DNA of 64,000 nt, taken from DASZJY01 sp036260255 (GTDB lineage: Bacteria; Actinomycetota; Acidimicrobiia; Acidimicrobiales; AC-14). The stretch spans positions 1 through 64,000 of the forward strand of contig DATAAF010000057.1 in assembly GCA_036260255.1 (NCBI GenBank), given 5' to 3'. The notes under the pieces are model-generated. The model had not been told where the DNA came from. It ran no database searches and was given only the letters and a program-made list of their open reading frames with translations. This document shows positions 16,892 to 25,589 of the stretch, in pieces. Numbering within the stretch: the first letter of the stretch is position 1; each line of letters opens with the position of its first letter. The translations under genes were made by a program, and so were the position numbers.

Positions 16892-17680
16892 CTACAGCGT
16901 CCCTTCGGCCAGGGCGGCGTAGAGGAGGCGGGACGCCAGCTCGACCCGGCGGTCCATGGTGAGGCGCTCGAACGACGCCACCAGGAGCTGGTTCACCTGC
17001 CCGGGCACGTGGACGAGCTCCCGGCCAAGGCAGGGCAGGGCGCCGTCGACCACCTCCTCGGGATCCATGGCCCAGCTGGCGACCTTGGTGCCCGCCTTCT
17101 CCTGGAAGCGGGTGCGAGTGGGACCGGGCACGACCAGCAGCACGTCGACGCCCGTCCCGAGCGTCTCCTGCCACAGACCGCAGGCCAACGACGTCTCGAA
17201 GGCCTTGGTCGCGCTGTAGACGGTGCCGTACCCGATGCCGGGCACGAGGGCGTTGAGCGACGACACGAACACCAGGGCGCCCCGACCCCGGGCCCGCATG
17301 GCCGGGAGGAGGAGGTGGGAGAGGGCGAGGTAGGCGTCGACGTTGACCGCGAGCATCCGGCGATACGTCTCGAGGTCGACCGACTCGAACGGGGCCACCC
17401 GCCCGAACGAGGCATTGTTCACGAGCACCCCGAGGTCGCGGTCGCCCACTGCGTCGACGACCGCGGCGGCGGCGTCGACGGTGGCCAGGTCGACCGCCAA
17501 CGGCTCGGCCTCGACGCCGTGCCGGGCGGTGATCTCCCCACAGGCGGTCCGTAGCTCGTCGGGCTCGTCGGAGACGAGCAGGCAGTGCATCCCCTCGGCG
17601 GCCAGGCCGTGGGCGAACGCCCGCCCGATGCCGCTCGACCCTCCGGTCACCACGGCCCACGCGCCGTAGCGATCCGCCAT
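16892..17680 (-). CDS. Short-chain dehydrogenase/reductase
   Basis: 262 residues of a classical SDR. The cofactor motif TGGSSGIG is near residue 12, NNAS near 90, the catalytic serine in FVSSLNA, and the YSATK catalytic pair follows. The C-terminus carries LVASFERLTMDRRVELASRL, not a membrane helix. ATG at 17680 has GGAGG about 10 bases upstream, which rejects the longer frame from 17809. It heads the minus-strand overlapping cluster. Substrate unknown. Confidence 0.9.
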   Translation of the reverse strand: MADRYGAWAVVTGGSSGIGRAFAHGLAAEGMHCLLVSDEPDELRTACGEITARHGVEAEPLAVDLATVDAAAAVVDAVGDRDLGVLVNNASFGRVAPFESVDLETYRRMLAVNVDAYLALSHLLLPAMRARGRGALVFVSSLNALVPGIGYGTVYSATKAFETSLACGLWQETLGTGVDVLLVVPGPTRTRFQEKAGTKVASWAMDPEEVVDGALPCLGRELVHVPGQVNQLLVASFERLTMDRRVELASRLLYAALAEGTL

Positions 17681-17841
17681 CCGGGCCCCACCTCCAGCAG
17701 CCATCGGCGCCCGAGCGTAGGCAGCCACCGGTCCGACTGCCATGGCCGGTCGGCCCTGCCCGGGCTCCGGCGGCCGGACGGGCCGGACGGGTCCGGGGGG
17801 CCTCGGCATCGCCGGCGCGAGCGGGCGGCGTCAGCCGTCGC

Positions 17842-17847
17842 TACCTT
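17842..17847 (+). promoter_or_regulatory. -10 box of a leaderless promoter
   Basis: TACCTT ends 8 bases before the ATG at 17856, so transcription should begin at or very near the start codon. Confidence 0.4.
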
Positions 17848-17855
17848 GGCCGTCG

Positions 17856-18491
17856 ATGGCAGAGGACGAGGCACCGGGCGACGTCTCCGTCCCCGAGACC
17901 CTGGGGGGAGCGCTCGGCGCGGTCCCGCCGCCGCCACGGCCGTCGGAGGAGTCGTCGGTGTTCGCCGACGCCAGCCGGGACCTCCGCGCCGAGCCCGCCC
18001 GACCGGTCGAGTCGCGGATGGCGCGGTTCCTGAGTTGGCTGCGCTGGGCCGCCGCACCGCTCGGGTTCTTCCTCTTCCTCGCCGGGTTGATCGCCTTCGG
18101 CCTGCTGAAGGACGAGTCGACCACCGAGACGGCCGACCAGGCGGCGGTGAACGCCCAGCCGGCCATGCCCGCCCCTCCGGCGACCACCGCCGTGGCGACC
18201 ACGACCGCCCCGGCGACCACGACCGCGCCCGCGACCACGAACGCGCCCGCGACCACCGCGGTGGCCGAGCCGCCGCCAGCGCCGGCGCCGGCGGTGGCCG
18301 AGCCGCCGCCGAGTCCCGCGCCAGCGACATCGGCGCCGGCAGCCCGCGGCGTGTCGGCCGGCTCCGGCCGCGCACCCCGCTACGGCCCCGCCTGCGGCTA
18401 CCGCCCCGGTCAGACGGTGCGCATAACGATCAACGGGCGCCCGGCGGGGACGGCCACCGCCGACGCCAGCGGTTGCGTGACGGTTCGCTGA
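17856..18491 (+). CDS. Membrane-anchored protein with Thr/Ala/Pro repeat stalk
   Basis: 211 residues: a cytoplasmic acidic N-terminus of about 55 residues, one membrane segment (about 62-85, AAAPLGFFLFLAGLIAFGLL), then an extracellular stalk of PATT-type repeats (ATTTAPATT units around 110-135) and proline-alanine runs. A small C-terminal domain of about 40 residues contains two cysteines (GPACGY, SGCVTV) that could form a disulphide. The stalk resembles O-glycosylated cell-wall-spanning linkers. Function unknown. Confidence 0.65.
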   Translation: MAEDEAPGDVSVPETLGGALGAVPPPPRPSEESSVFADASRDLRAEPARPVESRMARFLSWLRWAAAPLGFFLFLAGLIAFGLLKDESTTETADQAAVNAQPAMPAPPATTAVATTTAPATTTAPATTNAPATTAVAEPPPAPAPAVAEPPPSPAPATSAPAARGVSAGSGRAPRYGPACGYRPGQTVRITINGRPAGTATADASGCVTVR

Positions 18492-19307
18492 TCAAGCCGT
18501 CGCCCGCCCCCGCAGGGCGAGGAAGGCGACGCTGATGGTCACCGCCCCGAAGGCGCAAGCGGTGCCCAGGGCGACGCCGATCTCGCCCGCGTCCCATCCC
18601 ACCATGGCGAGCGAGCGCAGCCCCCGGAAGAAGTAGGTGACCGGGTTGTAGGTCGCCACCGTCTTGAGCCACCCGGTGAGGGCGTCGAGCGGGGCGAAGG
18701 CGGTTGACAGGAACACCAGCGGGATCTGGAAGATCCAGGTGTTCATAGTGGCCTGGGGGTTGCCGGTCTTGAGGGCGATGGCGAAGCCGATGGCCGAGTA
18801 AGCCAGCCCCCAGACGCTGGCGATGGCCGCCAGCACCAGGGCGCCGGGCACGCCGGTGGCGATCTCCGTGCCCGCCACCATGGCGATGACGACGATGAAG
18901 AGGCCCTGGACGAAGACCCGCACGAAGTCGGCCCCCATGGCACCGAGGAGGATGGCCAGGCGGTTCGCCGGCGTGAGCAGCAGCTTGTCGAAGTAGCCGC
19001 TCTCGATGTCGACGACCAGGTTCATCCCGGCGCTGCCGCCGGTGACGGCGAACATGATGACCACCGGCAGCTGGAACGCCTTGTAGTTCTCCAGGCCCGA
19101 CTGCGCGGCGATGTTCTCCAGTGAGCCGACGATGACGAAGAAGAACAGGACGGGCACCAGAAGGTTGGGGACGACGACGGCGGCGCTCCGCAGCACGATG
19201 CGGACCTCGCGGAGGCCCAGGAAGAACGTGGCCCGTACGGCCTCGCGGAAGGGCTCCCACGGCGGCAGCTGCGCCGGCTGCGGCCGCGGCTCGACGGTGG
19301 CGGCCAT
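18492..19307 (-). CDS. ABC-2 type exporter permease (DrrB-like)
   Basis: 271 residues with six predicted membrane segments and the DrrB/ABC-2 pattern (LVPVLFFFVIVGSLE, then FLSTAFAPLDALTGWLKTVATYNPVTYFFRGLR near the end). It exports small hydrophobic compounds with its partner ATPase. The ATG at 19307 shares a base with the TGA of the ATPase gene (TGATG), so both are made together. Confidence 0.9.
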   Translation of the reverse strand: MAATVEPRPQPAQLPPWEPFREAVRATFFLGLREVRIVLRSAAVVVPNLLVPVLFFFVIVGSLENIAAQSGLENYKAFQLPVVIMFAVTGGSAGMNLVVDIESGYFDKLLLTPANRLAILLGAMGADFVRVFVQGLFIVVIAMVAGTEIATGVPGALVLAAIASVWGLAYSAIGFAIALKTGNPQATMNTWIFQIPLVFLSTAFAPLDALTGWLKTVATYNPVTYFFRGLRSLAMVGWDAGEIGVALGTACAFGAVTISVAFLALRGRATA

Positions 19308-20278
19308 CACGCCGCCTCCCCGGTCTGGCCGGCACCGGCGCCCTCCAGCCGGAACCCGGTAGCCCGCAGGAACACCTCGTCGAGCGTGGGCGCCGAGACC
19401 GACACCGAGCTCACGCCGATGCCGGCACGGTCGAGCAGGCGGATGGCCTGGGCCGCCGCCTTGGTGCCGTCGGTGACGAAGAGGGTGATGCCCGCCCCCT
19501 CGGCCCGGGCGTCGACGACCCCCTCGCACGCCGCCAGGGCCTGGCGGGCCGCCGGCACGTTGTCGGGAGGGACCTCGACCGTCACCATGTCGGCGCCCAC
19601 CGAGCGCTTGAGCTGCTGGGGGGTGCCCCCGGCGACGATGCGGCCCCGGTCGATGATGGCCAGCTCGTGGGCCATACGGTCGGCCTCCTCGAGGTACTGG
19701 GTGGTGAGGAACACGGTGATGCCGTCCTCTCGGTTGAGGCGCTGCACCTCTTCCCACACCGCCTCCCGGCTGGCCGGGTCGAGGCCGGCGGTGGGCTCGT
19801 CGAGGAAGAGCACGCTCGGGCCGTGGACGAGGGCGCTGGCCAGGTCGAGGCGCCGCTTCATCCCGCCCGAGTAGGTCTTCACCAGGCGGTCCGCCGCCTC
19901 TTCCAGCCCGACCAGCGCGAGGAGCTCGGCCGCCCGGCGGGCGGGCGCCGCCCCGGACAGACCGTGGAGGCGGGCCTGCAGCACCAGCAACTCGCGGCCG
20001 GTGGCCATGGCGTCGAGCCCGGCGTCCTGCAGCGCCACCCCGATGCGCCGCCGGACCTGGTGGGCGTCGGCGACCACGTCCAGACCCGCCACCCGCGCCG
20101 ACCCCGAGGTCGGGCGCAACAGCGTCGTGAGCATGCGCACGGTGGTGGACTTCCCGGCGCCGTTCGGGCCCAGGAAGCCGAAGATCCGCCCCTCGGCCAC
20201 GCGCAGGTCGATGCCATCGACGGCGACGACGCCGCCGGCGAACTCCTTGCGCAGAGACCTTGTCTCGATCGCGCTCAT
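19307..20278 (-). CDS. ABC exporter ATP-binding protein (DrrA-like)
   Basis: 323 residues: Walker A GPNGAGKST, signature YSGGMKRRLDLA (a DrrA-type variant of LSGGQ), Walker B VLFLDEPTAGLDP. The C-terminal 80 residues are the extra domain typical of daunorubicin-resistance-type ATPases. I prefer ATG at 20278 over the adjacent GTG at 20281. A palindrome at 20305-20327 lies just upstream, suggesting repressor control. Cargo unknown. Confidence 0.9.
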   Translation of the reverse strand: MSAIETRSLRKEFAGGVVAVDGIDLRVAEGRIFGFLGPNGAGKSTTVRMLTTLLRPTSGSARVAGLDVVADAHQVRRRIGVALQDAGLDAMATGRELLVLQARLHGLSGAAPARRAAELLALVGLEEAADRLVKTYSGGMKRRLDLASALVHGPSVLFLDEPTAGLDPASREAVWEEVQRLNREDGITVFLTTQYLEEADRMAHELAIIDRGRIVAGGTPQQLKRSVGADMVTVEVPPDNVPAARQALAACEGVVDARAEGAGITLFVTDGTKAAAQAIRLLDRAGIGVSSVSVSAPTLDEVFLRATGFRLEGAGAGQTGEAA

Positions 20279-20304
20279 CACAAGGCCATGGTCCCACGGG
20301 GGTA

Positions 20305-20327
20305 TGACATTGAAGGGGTCAATATCA
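20305..20327. promoter_or_regulatory. Palindromic operator upstream of the DrrAB-like exporter
   Basis: TGACATTGA-AGGGG-TCAATATCA matches its own complement at 8 of 9 arm positions and is strikingly AT-rich for this genome. It lies 27 bases upstream of the exporter ATG, where a TetR- or PadR-type repressor commonly binds. No regulator gene is adjacent. Confidence 0.5.
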
Positions 20328-20406
20328 CCGGCCTGTCGCTACCGCCGACGCGGGCGTTAGCCTCGGCGCCGCCAGAACCGCACAAGAGGGCCAGGGAGGA
20401 AGGGCG

Positions 20407-20811
20407 ATGGCGACGATCGGACCGGTGAAGCTCAACATCGACGTCAAGGGCAACCAGGCAACCGTCGACGTGACCTACGACATCGTCTTCGACAGCTACG
20501 ACCAGAACTCCAACCAGCACTACGTCGAGGTCTGCCGGTTGATGGGCGACGACACCAACGTCGGCGACACCGGCGAGGCAGGGGCCGACGACCCGTTGGG
20601 GTTCGTGACCCCGATCTTCCTCCGCAACACCGCCTCCAACGGGCAGCCCAAGCTGTCCCGCCGCTGGACCAAGACGTTCCCCAAGGGCGACCTGGACGAG
20701 GACCGCGGGAACGTGCCGAACCCCGACGAGTTCTTCGCCCGCGTCACCCTCACCCCGGTGGCACCTGCGCCGGTCACCAAGGACAGCCCGACGATCAGCA
20801 CGACCATCTAG
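20407..20811 (+). CDS. Small protein of unknown function (134 residues)
   Basis: Opens MATIGPVKLNIDVKGNQATVDVTYDIVF after a strong GGAGGAAGG ribosome binding site. The alternating hydrophobic/charged pattern indicates a beta sandwich. It has no signal peptide or membrane segment. I do not recognise the family. It stands alone, divergent from the exporter. Confidence 0.6.
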   Translation: MATIGPVKLNIDVKGNQATVDVTYDIVFDSYDQNSNQHYVEVCRLMGDDTNVGDTGEAGADDPLGFVTPIFLRNTASNGQPKLSRRWTKTFPKGDLDEDRGNVPNPDEFFARVTLTPVAPAPVTKDSPTISTTI

Positions 20812-20869
20812 CGGCCCGCCGTCGGGGCCCGACGGTTACGGCAACCTGTCTCCGGGAAGGCAACCGGCC

Positions 20870-21898
20870 GTGGAGCGCGGCGCGCCCTTGCCCCCTGACC
20901 CCCGCCCGAGGTTGCCGCGGGCGCGGGGGCCGCTGACCGACTTCCTCGTGGCCCACCTGGAGCGGCCGCCCCACCCCCTCCCCCCCTGCCCTCCGGCCGA
21001 GGACGACGCCCTGGCGGGCGACGACTTCCACCTGGCCCTCTACCTCTGCTACGAGCTGCACTACCGGTCGTTCGCCGGCGTCGACGAGGCGTGGGAGTGG
21101 GACCCCGGGCTGCTGGGCGTCCGCCGCACGCTGGAGTCGCTGTTCGAGCTGGCCCTCGTCTCCCAGGTCGGCGCCGCCCCCTGGCAGGGCGACGTGGTCG
21201 ACGAGCTGCGCCGGCTGGTTGCCGAGGCCGACGGTCCCTCCCTCTCCGCCCACATGGCCGAGCAGGGCACGCTCGACCAGATCCGCGAGTTCGCCGTCCA
21301 CCGCTCGGCGTACCAGCTGAAGGAGGCCGACCCCCACACCTGGGCCATCCCCCGCCTGACGGGGAGGGCGAAGGCGGCGATGGTCGAGATCCAGGCCGAC
21401 GAGTACGGCGGCGGGCTCGAGGCGGACATGCACGCCAGCCTCTTCGCCGACACCATGGCCGCCCTCGGGCTCGACCCCACCTACGGCGCCTACCTCGACC
21501 GTCTGCCCGGCCCCACCCTGGCCACCGTCAACCTCGTCTCCCTGTTCGGGCTCCATCGCCGCCACCGGGGGGCGTTGGTCGGCCACCTCGCCGTCTTCGA
21601 GATGACCTCGGTGGTCCCGATGGCCCGCTACAGCCGGGCGTTGGCCCGCCTGGGGCTGAGGCCCCGGGCCCGGCGGTTCTACGACGTCCACGTGGAGGCC
21701 GACGCCCGCCACTCGGTCGTCGCCACCGATCGCATGGCCGCCGGGCTGGCGGCGTCAGAGCCGGCGCTCGCCCCCGACATCGTCTTCGGCGCCCGGGCGA
21801 TCATGGACGTGGAGGGACGCTTCACCGACCACCTCCTCGGGTCGTGGGGCGGGGGCCGCAGCTCCCTGCTCGACGCGGTGCCGTGCCCCAGCCCGTAG
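20870..21898 (+). CDS. Iron-containing redox enzyme family protein (haem-oxygenase-like fold)
   Basis: 342 residues. The helical pattern YLCYELHYRSFAGVDEAWEWDP, ADEYGGGLEADMHASLF and FYDVHVEADARHSVVATD gives the spaced Glu/His/Asp ligands of the haem-oxygenase-like di-iron oxidase (HDO) group. Such proteins oxidise amino acids or fatty acids with O2; the substrate here is unknown. The GTG start at 20870 has a GGGAAGG site. Its end overlaps the next gene. Confidence 0.75.
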   Translation: MERGAPLPPDPRPRLPRARGPLTDFLVAHLERPPHPLPPCPPAEDDALAGDDFHLALYLCYELHYRSFAGVDEAWEWDPGLLGVRRTLESLFELALVSQVGAAPWQGDVVDELRRLVAEADGPSLSAHMAEQGTLDQIREFAVHRSAYQLKEADPHTWAIPRLTGRAKAAMVEIQADEYGGGLEADMHASLFADTMAALGLDPTYGAYLDRLPGPTLATVNLVSLFGLHRRHRGALVGHLAVFEMTSVVPMARYSRALARLGLRPRARRFYDVHVEADARHSVVATDRMAAGLAASEPALAPDIVFGARAIMDVEGRFTDHLLGSWGGGRSSLLDAVPCPSP

Positions 21899-22959
21899 GG
21901 GCCCGGCTCCCCCTCACCTACGTCCTCCCCCTCCGCCACGACGAGCCCGAGGATGTCTCCGAGCTCGCCGCCTATGTGCGGCGGCTGGCGCCGCTCGTCG
22001 AGCTCTATGTGGTCGACGGGTCGCCGCCCGAGGTCTTCGCCCTGCATGGAGAGGCGTTCGGCAGCGGGCTCTTCCACGTCCCGCCCGACCCCCGCTACTC
22101 GTTCGCCAACGGGAAGGTCGACGGGGTGATGACCGCGCTCGACCGGGCCGCCCACGAGCGGTTCGTGATGGCCGACGACGACGTCCGCTGGGACGAAGCC
22201 GCCCTGCGGCGGGTGACCGAGCTCTTGGGCCGGTTCGACCTGGTACGGCCCCAGAACTACTTCGACCCGCTGCCGTGGCACGCCCGCTGGGACACGTCCC
22301 GCACCCTCCTCAACCGGGCGTTCGGGGCCGACTACCCGGGCACGATGGGTGTCCGCCGGTCGCTCCTGCTCGAGGTGGGGGGCTACGACGGCGACGCCAT
22401 GTTCGAGAACCTGGAGCTCATGCGGACGATCCGCGCCGCCGGCGGGACCGTCGCCAGCCCCCTCGACCTGTACGTGCGGCGGCTCCCCCCCGCCACCCGC
22501 CAGTTCGTCAGCCAGCGGGTGCGCCAGGCCTATGACGACTTCGCCCAGCCATGGCGGCTCGTGCCGTCGCTCGCCATCCTCCCGCTGACGCTCGCCGCCC
22601 TCGCCCGCCGCCGCGTGGCGCCGTTGGCTATCGGGGCGGCGCTCGCGGTGGCGGTCGCCGAGCGGGGGCGGCGGCGGGCGGGCGGGACCTCCGTGTTCCC
22701 CCCCTCGTGCTCGCTGTTCGCTCCCCTCTGGATGGGCGAGCGGGCGGTGTGCTCGTGGCTCGCGGTCTACAGCCGCCTCCGCTGGGGCGGTGTGCGCTAC
22801 CGGGGCCGGGCCCTCCCGCTGGCGGCGACGCCGATGCCCACGGTCCGCCGCCGGGTCGCCGCCGCCCGGGCGACCTCCCCTCGAACCTTGCTCGATCGAC
22901 CCCTCCCAGAGGGCGTCGATCGCAGACAGTCAGGCGCCGCCGCCGTACCTACCCGCTGA
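21883..22959 (+). CDS. Glycosyltransferase family 2-like (GT-A)
   Basis: 358 residues. An N-terminal Rossmann-like strand (TYVLPLRHDEPEDVSELAAYVRRL) and a metal-binding VMADDDVRWDE motif near residue 95 indicate a GT-A enzyme. A hydrophobic stretch (LVPSLAILPLTLAALARRRVAPLAIGAALAV, about 225-260) suggests membrane attachment. The GTG at 21883 lies inside the end of the upstream gene. The last 10 bases run into the opposing ABC ATPase gene. Confidence 0.75.
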   Translation: MPQPVGARLPLTYVLPLRHDEPEDVSELAAYVRRLAPLVELYVVDGSPPEVFALHGEAFGSGLFHVPPDPRYSFANGKVDGVMTALDRAAHERFVMADDDVRWDEAALRRVTELLGRFDLVRPQNYFDPLPWHARWDTSRTLLNRAFGADYPGTMGVRRSLLLEVGGYDGDAMFENLELMRTIRAAGGTVASPLDLYVRRLPPATRQFVSQRVRQAYDDFAQPWRLVPSLAILPLTLAALARRRVAPLAIGAALAVAVAERGRRRAGGTSVFPPSCSLFAPLWMGERAVCSWLAVYSRLRWGGVRYRGRALPLAATPMPTVRRRVAAARATSPRTLLDRPLPEGVDRRQSGAAAVPTR

Positions 22960-23977
22960 AGGCGGCCACCGGGCCGTCGCAGGCGACGGCCACCGCCGAC
23001 CCGACGGGAAGGGCGGCGCCACTCGGGGTGCGGGCGAGGAGGTGGGTGCCGTCGCCCAGGACGACGGCGACCAGGGCGTCGTGGCCGAAGTACTGGCGGT
23101 TCTCGACCCGCCCCTCGCCGGCCGGGTCGGCCGCCACCCGCACTTGCTCGGGGCGCACGGCCAGGCGCACCGGCCCCGACGCCGGGCCGCCCACCGCCTC
23201 CAGGATCCCCAGGGCCGAGGAGACCTTGCCGGGCCCGACCATCTCGCCCGCCAGCACGTTGGCCCGGCCCACGAAACCGGCGACCCACAGGTCGGCCGGG
23301 CGCTGGTAGACCTCGTCCGGCGGCCCCAGCTGGACGACCCGGCCGTCCCGCATCACCGCGACCAGATCGGCCATGGAGAGGGCCTCGTCCTGGTCGTGGG
23401 TCACTAGCACGGCGGTGGCCCCCGACGCCCGCAGCACGGCCGCGATCTCCGCCCGCAGCTCGACCCGCAGAGCCGCGTCGAGGCTGCCGAACGGCTCGTC
23501 GAGAAGGACGACGGAGGGCCCCGGGGCCAGGGCCCGGGCCAGCGCCACCCGCTGCTGCTGGCCGCCGGACAGCTCGTGGGGCATGCGATCGCCCAGCCCC
23601 GGCAGGCCGGCCAGGGCCAGCACCTCCTCGACGCGGGTGGCCCGGGCGGGCCCCCGGCTCAGCCCGTATCCGACGTTGCCGGCCACCGTCAGGTGGGGGA
23701 ACAGGGCGTGCTCCTGGGGGACGATCCCGACGCGGCGCCGCTCGGGCGGGAGGTGGATGCCGGGGCCGGCGACCGTCCGGCCGCCGACGCTCACCGAGCC
23801 GTCGTCGGGCCGCTCGAAGCCGGCCACCACCCGGAGCAGGGTCGTCTTGCCGCAGCCGGACGGGCCGAGGAGGGCGGTCACGCTCCCGGTGGGGACGGCC
23901 AAGTCCACCCCGTTCAGGGCCCTCACCGGGCCGAAGGCCTTGGTGACGCCGGCGCACTCGACCGAGTTCGCGCTCAC
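22949..23977 (-). CDS. fbpC: Fe(III)-type ABC importer ATP-binding protein (FbpC-like)
   Basis: 342 residues: Walker A LGPSGCGKTT, signature LSGGQQQRVALARAL, Walker B VVLLDEPFGSLDA, H-loop VTHDQDEAL, and a C-terminal TOBE domain. This is the ferric/thiamine/sulfate importer subfamily. The GTG at 23977 overlaps the permease TGA (GTGA). It is the third gene of the binding protein - permease - ATPase operon. Confidence 0.88.
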   Translation of the reverse strand: MSANSVECAGVTKAFGPVRALNGVDLAVPTGSVTALLGPSGCGKTTLLRVVAGFERPDDGSVSVGGRTVAGPGIHLPPERRRVGIVPQEHALFPHLTVAGNVGYGLSRGPARATRVEEVLALAGLPGLGDRMPHELSGGQQQRVALARALAPGPSVVLLDEPFGSLDAALRVELRAEIAAVLRASGATAVLVTHDQDEALSMADLVAVMRDGRVVQLGPPDEVYQRPADLWVAGFVGRANVLAGEMVGPGKVSSALGILEAVGGPASGPVRLAVRPEQVRVAADPAGEGRVENRQYFGHDALVAVVLGDGTHLLARTPSGAALPVGSAVAVACDGPVAAFSG

Positions 23978-25587
23978 CGGTTGGCCTCCAGGCCGATACG
24001 GCGGGACAGCGCCCAGGTGGGGACGGCGGCCACCAGCACCAGCATCGCCGCCGGCAGCGCCGCCTCCCCGTAGGACCCCACCTGGGCCGAGGCCCAGACG
24101 CGCGTGGCCAGGGTGTCGAAGCCGGTGGGGGCGAGGAGCAGGGTGGCCGGGAGCTCCTTCATGGCGGTGAGGAAGACCAGGGCGGCGCCGGCGGCGGCGC
24201 CGGGAGCGATCAGCGGGAGCGTCACCGTGCCGAAGGCGGCCAGGGGCCGGCGCCCCAGCGAGCGGGCGACCTCCTCGAGGACGGGCGGCGCCTGCACCGC
24301 CGACGCGTACGCCGCGCTCACCGCCAGGGGGAGGAAGAGCACGAGGTAGGCGAAGACCAGCAACGGGAGCCGCTGGTAGAGCGACGTCAGGTAGCGCACC
24401 GAGAAGAACACCAACGACAGCGCTATCACGATCCCCGGCAGCGCGTGCCCGGCGTAGGCCGACCGCTCGAAGGTCGCCGCCAACCTCGTGCGGTACCGGG
24501 CGGCGAGGAGGGCCACCGGCACGGACGCCACCGCGGTGGCCACCGCGCCCAAGGATGCGGCCACCAGCGACCCCCCAGTCGCCCGCCACAGGCGGTCGAC
24601 GCCGAGCTGGCTCTCCGCCCCTTCGGCGACCCACCGCACGAGGGTGGCGGCGGGGACGGCGAGGGCCAGCGCCGCCACCGCCGCCGGCACCAGCACCAGC
24701 GGCCAGCGCGCCCGCCCCAGTCGTACGACCGGGGGCGGCCGGCGCACGCCCGCCCCCGAGGAGTGGTAGCGGGCGGCGCCCCGCGTCCGTCCCTCGGCCA
24801 CCACGATGACGAGGGTGAACACGAGGAGCAGGCACCCGAGGATGGCGGCCGGCGTGCGGTCGAAGCTGGCCCGGTACGACTGGTAGATCACGCGGGTGAA
24901 GCTGTCGAACCGCAGGATCGACACCGCCCCGAAGTCGGACAGCACGTACAGCGCCACCAGCAGGGAGCCGGTGGCCATGGCCGGCCGCAGCTGGCGGAAG
25001 GTGACCCGGCGGAACGCCCGGGCCCTCGTGTCTCCGAGCGCCCGTGCGGTCTCCTCGAGCGACGGGTCGAGCCCCTCGAGGGCGGCCGCCACCGGCAGGA
25101 AGACGTAGGGATAGGAGAGCAACGTGAGGGTGAGCCACGCCCCGCCGAACCCGGTCAGCGAGGGGAAGGTGGCCAGGTAGGCGAACCCGCCTACGTAGCT
25201 GGGGATGGCAAGGGGGAGCGCCGCCGCCACCTTCCACGCCCGGCGCCCGGGCAGGTCGCAGCGGACGGTCAGCCACGCCAGCCCGGTGCCGACGAGGGCG
25301 CTCGCGGCGGTGACGGCGGCGGCCAGGCCCACGCTCCTGGCGAGGAGGCGCGCCGTGCTCTCGGCGAGGAGGACGTCGGCGACCTGGTCCCAACCTCCCT
25401 CACCGGCGCGGACGACGAGGTAGGCGACGGGGAGGAGGGCCGCCGCCGCCACCGTGGCGGCGGCCACGAGGAGGCCGAGCGGCGGCTTGGGACCGGCTCG
25501 GCGGACCCCCATCCGGAGGCGCGGGGACGGTCGGGTGCCGACGTCGGCTCCGGCCAGGTCGGGCGAGCCGGCCGGGCCGACCCGCAC
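23974..25587 (-). CDS. fbpB: Fe(III)-type ABC importer permease (FbpB-like, fused two-domain)
   Basis: 537 residues with about twelve membrane segments in two homologous halves, as usual for FbpB/AfuB. The EAA loops appear as EETARALGDTRARAFRRVTFRQLRPA and EEVARSLGRRPLAAFGTVTLPLIAPG. The GTG at 25587 follows the stop of the binding-protein gene directly; an internal ATG at 25512 is an alternative start. Confidence 0.88.
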   Translation of the reverse strand: MRVGPAGSPDLAGADVGTRPSPRLRMGVRRAGPKPPLGLLVAAATVAAAALLPVAYLVVRAGEGGWDQVADVLLAESTARLLARSVGLAAAVTAASALVGTGLAWLTVRCDLPGRRAWKVAAALPLAIPSYVGGFAYLATFPSLTGFGGAWLTLTLLSYPYVFLPVAAALEGLDPSLEETARALGDTRARAFRRVTFRQLRPAMATGSLLVALYVLSDFGAVSILRFDSFTRVIYQSYRASFDRTPAAILGCLLLVFTLVIVVAEGRTRGAARYHSSGAGVRRPPPVVRLGRARWPLVLVPAAVAALALAVPAATLVRWVAEGAESQLGVDRLWRATGGSLVAASLGAVATAVASVPVALLAARYRTRLAATFERSAYAGHALPGIVIALSLVFFSVRYLTSLYQRLPLLVFAYLVLFLPLAVSAAYASAVQAPPVLEEVARSLGRRPLAAFGTVTLPLIAPGAAAGAALVFLTAMKELPATLLLAPTGFDTLATRVWASAQVGSYGEAALPAAMLVLVAAVPTWALSRRIGLEANR

Positions 25588-25589
25588 GG

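Noticed and set aside
18180..18260. Short tandem repeats as a possible CRISPR or minisatellite
   Set aside because: They are codon-level repeats of the Ala-Thr-Thr stalk in a membrane protein. No CRISPR array is seen anywhere in the window.
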